Source: Peptoniphilus_E sp964345555 (GTDB lineage: Bacteria; Bacillota; Clostridia; Tissierellales; Peptoniphilaceae). Taken from it: a stretch of 32,405 nt of DNA. Where the stretch lies: NCBI GenBank assembly GCA_964345555.1, contig CAYFRD010000020.1, positions 1 to 32,405 of the forward strand. The letters are read 5' to 3'. Below are positions 24,191-30,264 of this stretch, piece by piece (the stretch's first letter is position 1; each line of letters begins with the position of its first letter). The notes below the pieces were generated by a model. It saw only the letters and a list, made by a program, of their open reading frames with translations. It was not told where the DNA came from and searched no databases. The position numbers and the translations under genes were made by a program.

Positions 24191-24473
24191 GTTTGATTTA
24201 CAACTTTTCTCTTCCAAAAAGGGAGCAGGATCATCGAAGAACGGTCGTGATTCCAATTCCAAGAGACTGGGCGTTAAGAGAAGTGACGGACAATATGTAA
24301 CTTCAGGAAATATAATCGTAAGACAAAGAGGCACTAGAATTCATCCGGGACTAAATGTAATGAGAGGAAAAGACGATACTTTATTTGCAGTTAGCGATGG
24401 AGTTGTTAAATTTGAAAGAAAAGGCAGAGGAAACAAGAAGATCGTTAGTGTTTATACAGAAGAATTAGCTTAA
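24183..24473 (+). CDS. rpmA: Ribosomal protein bL27, Prp-cleaved type
   Basis: A 96-residue large-subunit protein at the peptidyl transferase centre, made as a precursor. The first nine residues, MIKFDLQLF, are the extension cut by Prp after F9. The mature chain begins SSKKGAGSSKNGRDSNSKRLG, and the conserved N-terminus of L27 reaches toward the tRNA ends. The rest (VRQRGTRIHPGLNV, KFERKGRGNKK) is standard. Its ATG has GGAGGTG upstream, inside prp. Its stop lies inside a hairpin with a T-run. Confidence 0.97.
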   Translation: MIKFDLQLFSSKKGAGSSKNGRDSNSKRLGVKRSDGQYVTSGNIIVRQRGTRIHPGLNVMRGKDDTLFAVSDGVVKFERKGRGNKKIVSVYTEELA

Positions 24474-24500
24474 AGTCGTAGATTCCTACGACTTTATTTT
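24472..24500 (+). terminator. Terminator or attenuator after rpmA
   Basis: AAAGTCGTAG, loop ATTC, CTACGACTTT (24472-24495), then ATTTT. The hairpin starts inside the rpmA stop codon. The next gene begins 40 bases later with no clear promoter, so this may lower rather than end transcription into obgE. Confidence 0.75.
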
Positions 24501-24534
24501 ATGTGAAGCCCCATTAGTATCGGGATGTGATAAA

Positions 24535-25800
24535 TTGTTTATAGATATAGCAAAAATTAAAGTAAAGGCCGGCAACGGAGGCAACGGAGCTGTAGCCTGG
24601 AGAAGAGAAAAATTTGAACCGGCAGGCGGTCCTGCGGGAGGAGATGGAGGAGATGGAGGTTCTGTAATAGTAAGAACCGACACCGGACTTCATACCTTAA
24701 TGGACTTTAAATATAAAAGAGAATACAAAGCTGAAAACGGTGAAAATGGAATGAGCAAGAACAAATTTGGCAGAAAGGGAAAGGACATAGTCCTAAGAGT
24801 GCCTGTGGGAACTTTGATCAAGGACACTCAGACCGGAGGAGTTATCGCCGACATGAAAGAACCGGGACAGGAATACTTCCTAGCCAAGGGTGGACGAGGT
24901 GGACGAGGAAATTCCAAGTTCACTAATTCGACAAGGCAAGCTCCCTCCTTTGCAGAAGCAGGAAATGCCGGAGAGAAGAAGGATATCACTCTGGAACTTA
25001 AACTCCTGGCTGATGTAGGATTGATAGGCTTCCCCAATGTGGGCAAGTCCACATTGTTGTCGGTGGTTTCATCGGCAAGACCTAAAATCGCAAATTATCA
25101 TTTCACCACTCTTGAACCGAACTTGGGAGTTGTGTCACTGGGAGAGGAAATGTCCTTTGTCATGGCGGATATTCCCGGATTGATTGAAGGAGCAAGCGAA
25201 GGCTTGGGACTTGGAGATGAATTTTTAAAGCACGTTGAGAGAACCAAGGTGTTGATTCACGTAGTGGATATGTCGGGCAGTGAAGGTAGAGATCCCATAT
25301 CGGATTTTTATAAAATAAACGAAGAACTTTCCTCTTACAATGAAAAGTTAGCTTTGAAGCCACAGATAATCTTTGCGAATAAAATGGATCTGCCTTCGGC
25401 TGTGGATAATTTAAAAAAATTTGAAGTGGAATTTAATGGTGAATACAAAATATTCTCAGGCTCGGCAGCTACCACTGAGAATTTAAACGACCTCATGAAG
25501 TACACCTTTACCGAGGTGCAAAAATACGAAGATGACTACGAAACCTATGATGAAGTCTTCGTCAAAGTGGAAGATACTGAAGAACCAATAAAAGTTTATA
25601 TGGAAAACGGGGAATACATAGTAGATGGTCCCTATATTGAAAAATTGGTTAAATCAACTAATTTTGAAAATTATGAATCACTGAAATATTTTCAGGAAAA
25701 TTTAAGAAAAAACAACGTAGTTAAGAAATTGAAAGAATTGGGTGTAAATGAAGGAGACAGCGTATTTATACTCGGTTTTGAATTTGAATTTTTTGAATAG
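24535..25800 (+). CDS. obgE: ObgE/CgtA GTPase, ribosome assembly
   Basis: A 421-residue GTPase that acts in 50S subunit assembly and in growth and stress control. The N-terminal glycine-rich OBG domain (1-158) shows KAGNGGNGAVAWRREKFEP, GGPAGGDGGDGGSV and GGRGGRGNSKF. The G domain has G1 GFPNVGKS at 165-172, switch regions with TTLEPN, DIPGLIEGA (G3), NKMDLP (G4) and GSA (G5). The C-terminal part, from about 340, is the OCT domain typical of Gram-positive Obg. The start is TTG at 24535, and the ribosome site (GGGATGTGAT) is only fair. It follows the rpmA hairpin and leads the obgE-yhbY-nadD-yqeK cluster. Confidence 0.96.
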   Translation: MFIDIAKIKVKAGNGGNGAVAWRREKFEPAGGPAGGDGGDGGSVIVRTDTGLHTLMDFKYKREYKAENGENGMSKNKFGRKGKDIVLRVPVGTLIKDTQTGGVIADMKEPGQEYFLAKGGRGGRGNSKFTNSTRQAPSFAEAGNAGEKKDITLELKLLADVGLIGFPNVGKSTLLSVVSSARPKIANYHFTTLEPNLGVVSLGEEMSFVMADIPGLIEGASEGLGLGDEFLKHVERTKVLIHVVDMSGSEGRDPISDFYKINEELSSYNEKLALKPQIIFANKMDLPSAVDNLKKFEVEFNGEYKIFSGSAATTENLNDLMKYTFTEVQKYEDDYETYDEVFVKVEDTEEPIKVYMENGEYIVDGPYIEKLVKSTNFENYESLKYFQENLRKNNVVKKLKELGVNEGDSVFILGFEFEFFE

Positions 25801-25808
25801 AGGAATTT

Positions 25809-26096
25809 ATGCTGACAGGTAAAGAAAGAGCTTATTTAAAATCTTTGGCACATAGTGCCGACCCGCTGATTCAAATTGGGAAAAGCGGAATTACCGATTC
25901 TGTAGTTAATCAACTTGATAAATTATTGGAAGATCACGAACTTGTAAAGATAAGAGTATTGAAAAATTCTCCTGTTATTGCAAGAGAAATAGTAGAAGAG
26001 GTACTTGATGCGACAAATTCGGAGTTTGTTCAACAAATAGGCAACAAGTTGACTATATATAGAGAATCTAAGGAAAATAAAAAGATAGAATTATAA
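25809..26096 (+). CDS. yhbY: YhbY/YqeI CRM-domain RNA-binding protein
   Basis: A 95-residue single CRM-domain protein tied to 50S assembly. Family motifs: LTGKERAYLKSLAHS at the N-terminus, IGKSGITDSVV, and the VKIRVLKNSP strand. Length is normal. It starts eight bases after obgE and ends on TAATG, sharing one base with nadD, so translation of the two is coupled. Confidence 0.95.
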   Translation: MLTGKERAYLKSLAHSADPLIQIGKSGITDSVVNQLDKLLEDHELVKIRVLKNSPVIAREIVEEVLDATNSEFVQQIGNKLTIYRESKENKKIEL

Positions 26097-26713
26097 TGAA
26101 AAAATATGGAATAATCGGAGGAACTTTCGATCCGATTCACTACGGACACTTGATGATTTCTGAAATCATAAGAGAAGAGATGGATTTGGAGAAAGTGATT
26201 TTTATTCCCACGGGGAATCCTCCTCATAAAAATGACATACTTAATGCTGATATCAGATTTGAGATGACTAATATAGCAGTCAAGTCAAACAAATATTTTA
26301 CAGTTTCAGACATTGAATCCAAAAAGAAGTTTGTAAGCTATTCTGTGGATACTGTCACCGAGCTGAGCCGAATCATCGACGGGAAACTCTACTTTATCAT
26401 AGGGTCCGACACGCTATTTCAGCTTAAAACGTGGAAAAAGTTTGAGGAACTGGCAAAAAACGTGGAATTCGTAGTTGCCATGAGACCTTCTTACATGTCC
26501 ACTAAGTTGTTGGAGCTGGAGCTTGATTACTTGAGCTTCAAGTATCAAGCAAAGATAAATGTGGTTGAGATACCTCTTTATGAGATTTCCTCAACACTTA
26601 TAAGAAATCGCCTTGCGCTGGGAGAAAGTGTAAAATATCTGCTACCTGATGAATTGATTGAATTTATAGAAGAAAAGGGACTATATAAGACAAATGGAAG
26701 ATCGAAAAAATGA
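26096..26713 (+). CDS. nadD: Nicotinate-nucleotide adenylyltransferase
   Basis: A 205-residue enzyme that makes nicotinic acid adenine dinucleotide from nicotinate mononucleotide and ATP, the central step of NAD synthesis. The nucleotidyltransferase motif GGTFDPIHYGH spans 8-18 (H15 and H18 for ATP). GSDTLFQLKTWK is in the middle, and the ISSTLIRNRL motif (the ISSTxIR type) is near the C-terminus. Length is normal. It overlaps yqeK by 20 bases, as in many Firmicutes. Confidence 0.96.
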   Translation: MKKYGIIGGTFDPIHYGHLMISEIIREEMDLEKVIFIPTGNPPHKNDILNADIRFEMTNIAVKSNKYFTVSDIESKKKFVSYSVDTVTELSRIIDGKLYFIIGSDTLFQLKTWKKFEELAKNVEFVVAMRPSYMSTKLLELELDYLSFKYQAKINVVEIPLYEISSTLIRNRLALGESVKYLLPDELIEFIEEKGLYKTNGRSKK

Positions 26714-27278
26714 AATGCTAAGCATAATAGGACAAAAGAGATACGAACATGTTTTAAGAGTTAGAGATGTGGCTATAGAACTTGCAAAGCAATATGAAAT
26801 AAGTGTAGAAAAAGCTGAAATTGCAGCCTACTACCATGATTGCGGCAAGGCTGAAACCATGGACAAAGTTTACGAGTTATGCAGAAAGTACGGTTTAAAA
26901 CTCAGTTACAACATGCAAAAAGCGCCTAAGATAATACACGCCTCTCTGGGAGCTATTATGGCGAAAAAAAAATTCGGCATAGAAGATGAAGACATCTTAA
27001 GTGCTATAAAATATCACACTACAGGTAGAGAAAATATGTCTATGCTTGAAAAAATAATTTTCGTAAGCGATTATATAGAACCTAACAGAAAATTTGACGG
27101 AATAGATGAAATCAGAAAACTCGCCTTTGAAAATATCGATATAGCACTATACAGAAGTTTAAACAACACGATAGAGTATTTATTGCTAAGTGACGAGTAT
27201 ATAGTCAGCGATACAATAGAGGCGAGAAATTATATTATGGAGAAATATAAATGGGAAAATTCTTTAAAGCATTTATAA
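26694..27278 (+). CDS. yqeK: YqeK-family HD-domain Ap4A hydrolase
   Basis: A 194-residue HD-superfamily protein. Seen: H19 in YEHVLRV, then H48-D49 in YYHDCGKAE, a further histidine in HASLGAIMA, and KYHTTG. These ligands match YqeK, which cleaves diadenosine tetraphosphate symmetrically. The gene begins inside nadD; an ATG at 26715 just after the nadD stop is an alternative start that would lose seven residues without touching the HD motif. It overlaps the LCP gene by 28 bases. Confidence 0.92.
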   Translation: MEDRKNEMLSIIGQKRYEHVLRVRDVAIELAKQYEISVEKAEIAAYYHDCGKAETMDKVYELCRKYGLKLSYNMQKAPKIIHASLGAIMAKKKFGIEDEDILSAIKYHTTGRENMSMLEKIIFVSDYIEPNRKFDGIDEIRKLAFENIDIALYRSLNNTIEYLLLSDEYIVSDTIEARNYIMEKYKWENSLKHL

Positions 27279-28144
27279 TAACGCTGCTTCTTATAGTTAT
27301 ATTTTTCTTCGGAATAATTGGCTATTTCTTGTTAAAAAGTCACATTGAAAACCCGGAAGACTTTTTTAATGAATTGGTACAAGCTGATAACAAATTAACT
27401 TTTTTGTTATTGGGAGTTGACAATCTGGATGTAAAAAATGCTCAGAACACCAGATCCGATACAATTATGATTGTGAATATGAATTTGGAATCCGGGAAAG
27501 TAGATATAGTTTCCATACCGCGTGATACCTATGCAGGGGTGGAAGGCTATAAAAAACAAAAGATAAACCACTTTTTCAACTATGGAGGTTCCGAACTGAC
27601 ATTGCAGGCGGTAAATTCTCTTTTAGGGACAAATATAGAGTACTATATGACCATTGACTATAAATTTGTGCAGGAAATTGTAGACACCATAGGCGGAGTT
27701 CATGTGAATGTGCCTGTTGACATGGTCTACAGTGACCCATACGCTGATCCGCCGCTGGAGATAAACATACCCGCCGGACCGCAAACCTTAAACGGAGAGA
27801 ACTCAATAAAATTTTTGAGATTTAGAAAGGGATACAAGGACGGATCCGACCTTTCAAGAGTGGAATCGCAACAGCAGTTTGTATCAGCATTTATCCAAAA
27901 GATTAAAAAACCGGAGAGCTTGATAAAAGCACCCCTGATTATGAAAAGTTACGACAAGTACACTTTAAGCAACATACCTTTTTCAAAAATAGTTAAGTCG
28001 GGATTGAATGTAGGTAAATTTTCATCAGAAAACATCACCATGCAGACGCTGCCGGGAGTGGCGGACTACAAAAACGAAATATCTTACTTTTTTATGAACG
28101 AAAAGCAGACAGATGAGCTGCTAAGCGGTATGGGGTTAAAATAA
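27251..28144 (+). CDS. LytR-CpsA-Psr (LCP) family cell-wall polymer ligase
   Basis: A 297-residue single-pass membrane enzyme of the family that attaches teichoic acids or other glycopolymers to peptidoglycan. The first about 28 residues form a membrane helix (AFIITLLLIVIFFFGIIGYF), so the catalytic part is outside. Conserved LCP motifs: FLLLGVDN, NTRSDTIMIVN, SIPRDTYA, KINHFFNYGG and FLRFRKGYKDGSDLSRVESQQ. The charged residues that bind the polyprenyl phosphate lie in these blocks. It sits between yqeK and rsfS, a place where many clostridia carry an LCP gene. The ligated polymer is unknown. Confidence 0.92.
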   Translation: MGKFFKAFIITLLLIVIFFFGIIGYFLLKSHIENPEDFFNELVQADNKLTFLLLGVDNLDVKNAQNTRSDTIMIVNMNLESGKVDIVSIPRDTYAGVEGYKKQKINHFFNYGGSELTLQAVNSLLGTNIEYYMTIDYKFVQEIVDTIGGVHVNVPVDMVYSDPYADPPLEINIPAGPQTLNGENSIKFLRFRKGYKDGSDLSRVESQQQFVSAFIQKIKKPESLIKAPLIMKSYDKYTLSNIPFSKIVKSGLNVGKFSSENITMQTLPGVADYKNEISYFFMNEKQTDELLSGMGLK

Positions 28145-28153
28145 GGAGGTTAA

Positions 28154-28510
28154 ATGGAAAATAAAAAACTTGAGATCATAATAGACGCCTGTGAATCAAA
28201 AAAAGCGAATGACATTAAAGTCTTGGAAATAGGTTCTTTCAGCTCTATATCAGACTACTTTGTGATTGTAAGCGGAAATTCATCTACACAAGTGGATGCC
28301 ATATCTGATGAAATCGAATTTAAAATGGAACAGGAAGGCTATGAACTGCTAAATGCTGAAGGTAAAAATTCCATGCGCTGGATAGTTTTGGATTATGGAG
28401 ATATAGTAGTTCACGTATTTCACAAAGACGAAAGAGAATACTACAACCTTGAAAGATTGTGGGAAAAAGATGAAAAAATTGAAAAGTCAAAGGAGAATGA
28501 AGAGATATGA
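28154..28510 (+). CDS. rsfS: Ribosomal silencing factor RsfS
   Basis: A 118-residue protein that binds L14 on the 50S subunit and blocks joining to 30S when nutrients are short. Family blocks: ALE-like start, VLEIGSFSSISDYFVIVSGN, a core with WIVLDYGDIVVHVFHKDERE, and YYNLERLW. The C-terminus has an extra lysine/glutamate-rich tail (KDEKIEKSKENEE). AAGGAGG stands before the ATG. It follows the LCP gene by nine bases and overlaps ridA by four (ATGA). Confidence 0.95.
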   Translation: MENKKLEIIIDACESKKANDIKVLEIGSFSSISDYFVIVSGNSSTQVDAISDEIEFKMEQEGYELLNAEGKNSMRWIVLDYGDIVVHVFHKDEREYYNLERLWEKDEKIEKSKENEEI

Positions 28511-28887
28511 AGTTTTTATACACTGAAAAGGCCCCTGAAGCTGTAGGCCCCTATTCACAAGGAGTTGAAGCTGACAAAATGATATTCACATCGGGACAGT
28601 TGCCAATAATACCTGAAACCGGCGAATTAGTATCCGATGACATAAAGAAAGCTACACTGCAAAGCCTTAAAAATGTTGAAAGTATACTTGAAAGTGCAGG
28701 TTCATCAGCTGAAAAAATATTAAAAGTGAACATATATCTTAAAGACATGAATGACTTTGCGGCAATGAATGAAGTCTATGCAGAATTTTTCGGAGAGCAC
28801 AAGCCTGCGAGGAGCTGCGTGGAAGTTGCAAGACTGCCCAAGGACGGAATAATAGAAATAGAAGCTATAGCTTTAAATAGGCTGTAA
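28507..28887 (+). CDS. ridA: RidA family enamine/imine deaminase
   Basis: A 126-residue YjgF/YER057c/UK114-type protein that hydrolyses reactive enamines and imines, such as 2-aminoacrylate. Family motifs: APEAVGPYSQGV, FTSGQLPI, VNIYLKDMNDFA and PARSCVEVARLPK, which carries the conserved arginine of the active site. Length is normal and RidA acts as a trimer. It overlaps rsfS by four bases, so it is the last gene of the obgE cluster. A weak AT-rich hairpin follows. Confidence 0.94.
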   Translation: MKFLYTEKAPEAVGPYSQGVEADKMIFTSGQLPIIPETGELVSDDIKKATLQSLKNVESILESAGSSAEKILKVNIYLKDMNDFAAMNEVYAEFFGEHKPARSCVEVARLPKDGIIEIEAIALNRL

Positions 28888-28896
28888 AATCTCAAT

Positions 28897-28921
28897 AAAA
28901 TACGATAGTTTTAGTATTTTT
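28897..28921 (+). terminator. Weak terminator after ridA
   Basis: AAAATAC (28897-28903), ten-base loop, GTATTTTT (28914-28921). The stem is short and AT-rich, so termination may be partial and read-through into the str operon is possible. Confidence 0.45.
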
Positions 28922-28922
28922 G

Positions 28923-28951
28923 TTGACTTAAATAAAATGTGATGATAAAAT
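28923..28951 (+). promoter_or_regulatory. Promoter of the str operon
   Basis: TTGACT (28923-28928), 17 bases, TAAAAT (28946-28951). It gives the str genes their own start. The transcript would begin around 28958 and carry a leader of about 70 bases with the hairpin at 28973-29000. Confidence 0.75.
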
Positions 28952-28972
28952 ATTACAGTATTTGATACTCTT

Positions 28973-29000
28973 AAAACTACCTAGCATAATAGGTAGTTTT
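28973..29000 (+). promoter_or_regulatory. Hairpin in the str operon leader, possible attenuator
   Basis: AAAACTACCTA, loop GCATAA, TAGGTAGTTTT: eleven pairs without mismatch, ending in TTTT. It lies between the promoter and the first gene. The stem and T-run give it terminator-like form, but an alternative pairing that would release it is not obvious to me. Confidence 0.55.
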
Positions 29001-29027
29001 AGTTGTGTAGAGATAGGAGGTGCTCAT

Positions 29028-29249
29028 TTGGATACAGTGGTGGGCACAAACCAAGTGAAAAAAGCCTTAAAAGAAGGCATGGTCAAAGAAGTTTTCATAG
29101 CCAAAAACACCGATACAGGACTTAAAAACAAGTTAGTTAATCTTTGCGAAAAACAGGGAGTTAAGATAAGCTATATGAACACTAAAAAAGAGCTGGGAGA
29201 AAACTTCGGAATAGGTATTAATGCGGCAATTGCTGCAATATTAATATAA
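29028..29249 (+). CDS. YbxF-like L7Ae-family protein (first str gene)
   Basis: A 73-residue protein of the L7Ae/L30e family, close to YbxF (RplGB) of Bacillus, which binds kink-turn RNA. The frame is open from 28962, but that start would use the leader hairpin. I chose the TTG at 29028 because AGGAGGTG stands just before it and the protein then begins MDTVVGTNQVKKALKEGMV, as in the family. The RNA-binding pattern GTNQVKKAL and the VFIAKNTDTGL segment are kept. It is shorter than YbxF (about 82). It lies directly before rpsL, as in Bacillus, but rpoBC is not next to it here. Confidence 0.85.
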   Translation: MDTVVGTNQVKKALKEGMVKEVFIAKNTDTGLKNKLVNLCEKQGVKISYMNTKKELGENFGIGINAAIAAILI

Positions 29250-29274
29250 TAAATAAAAAATAGGAGGTGCATGA

Positions 29275-29688
29275 ATGCCTACAATTAATCAATTAGTAAG
29301 AAACAGCAGAAAGAAAATCAAATTTAAATCTAAATCACCGGCGCTAGATGTTAATTATGACGCTCTAAAAAAGGAAGAAACAGAAGTTAACTCTCCACAA
29401 AAAAGAGGAGTTTGCGTTGCGGTTAGAACTGTTACTCCTAAGAAGCCGAATTCAGCTCTTAGAAAGGTAGCCAGAGTTCGTCTTACAAACGGACATGAAG
29501 TCATGGCTTATATTCCGGGGATAGGACACAATTTACAAGAACACAGTGTTGTTTTAATTCGTGGAGGAAGAGTAAAAGACCTTCCCGGTGTTAGATATCA
29601 CATCATCAGAGGAACACTTGATACTGCAGGAGTAGACAGCAGGAGACAAGCTAGATCTAAATACGGTACAAAGAGACCGAAGAAATAA
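29275..29688 (+). CDS. rpsL: Ribosomal protein uS12
   Basis: A 137-residue small-subunit protein at the decoding centre. The N-terminus MPTINQLVRNSRKK and the motifs TPKKPNSALRK and GGRVKDLPGVRYH are complete. The lysines that mutate in streptomycin resistance are wild type here (K56 in TPKKP and K101 in RVKDLP), so S12 itself gives no resistance. AGGAGGTG stands before the ATG. The gap to rpsG is 90 bases, long for this operon. Confidence 0.98.
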   Translation: MPTINQLVRNSRKKIKFKSKSPALDVNYDALKKEETEVNSPQKRGVCVAVRTVTPKKPNSALRKVARVRLTNGHEVMAYIPGIGHNLQEHSVVLIRGGRVKDLPGVRYHIIRGTLDTAGVDSRRQARSKYGTKRPKK

Positions 29689-29778
29689 TTTGATTTATAT
29701 TCTTATATATAGATTTTTGGCTTTTACGGAATTAACCGAGTACCAATGAATCGACTATATAGTTAAGGAGGGAAGATT

Positions 29779-30249
29779 ATGCCAAGAAAAGGACATATTC
29801 AGAAAAGGGAAGTTATGGCTGATCCCAAGTATGATAATGTCGTCATAACAAAGCTTATAAATAATGTAATGCTTGACGGCAAAAAAGGTACAGCACAAAG
29901 AATAGTTTATGGAGCTTTTGACTTCATAGAAGAATCAACGGGTGCAGATGCGATAGAAGTATTTGAAAAAGCACTTAACAATGTAATGCCTGTACTGGAA
30001 GTAAAAGGAAGAAGAATCGGTGGTGCAACTTATCAAGTTCCTATGGAAGTTAGACCTGAAAGACGTCAAACTTTAGGACTTAGATGGATTGTAAAATATG
30101 CCAGAGCAAGAGGCGAAAAAACAATGACTGAAAGACTTGCTAAAGAAATCCTCGATGCTTCTAACAGCTTGGGTGGCAGCGTGAAGAGAAAAGAAGAAAT
30201 GCATAGAACAGCAGAAGCTAACAAAGCCTTTGCTCACTATAGATGGTAA
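29779..30249 (+). CDS. rpsG: Ribosomal protein uS7
   Basis: A 156-residue primary 16S rRNA-binding protein that starts assembly of the 30S head. The N-terminus MPRKGHIQKREVMADPKYDN and the motifs EVKGRRIGGATYQVP, RRQTLGLRWIV and KRKEEMHRTAEANKAFAHY are standard. Length is normal. AAGGAGGG lies before the ATG. In E. coli S7 represses this operon through the S12-S7 spacer; the 90-base spacer here could hold such a site, but that is not shown. Confidence 0.98.
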   Translation: MPRKGHIQKREVMADPKYDNVVITKLINNVMLDGKKGTAQRIVYGAFDFIEESTGADAIEVFEKALNNVMPVLEVKGRRIGGATYQVPMEVRPERRQTLGLRWIVKYARARGEKTMTERLAKEILDASNSLGGSVKRKEEMHRTAEANKAFAHYRW

Positions 30250-30264
30250 AAGGAGGATAGCCGA

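Noticed and set aside
28973..29000. Kink-turn target for the L7Ae protein in its own leader
   Set aside because: The stem is fully paired and lacks the G-A pairs and three-base bulge of a kink-turn.
28962..29027. Longer start of the YbxF-like protein
   Set aside because: It would translate the leader hairpin, and the TTG at 29028 has AGGAGGTG and fits the family start.
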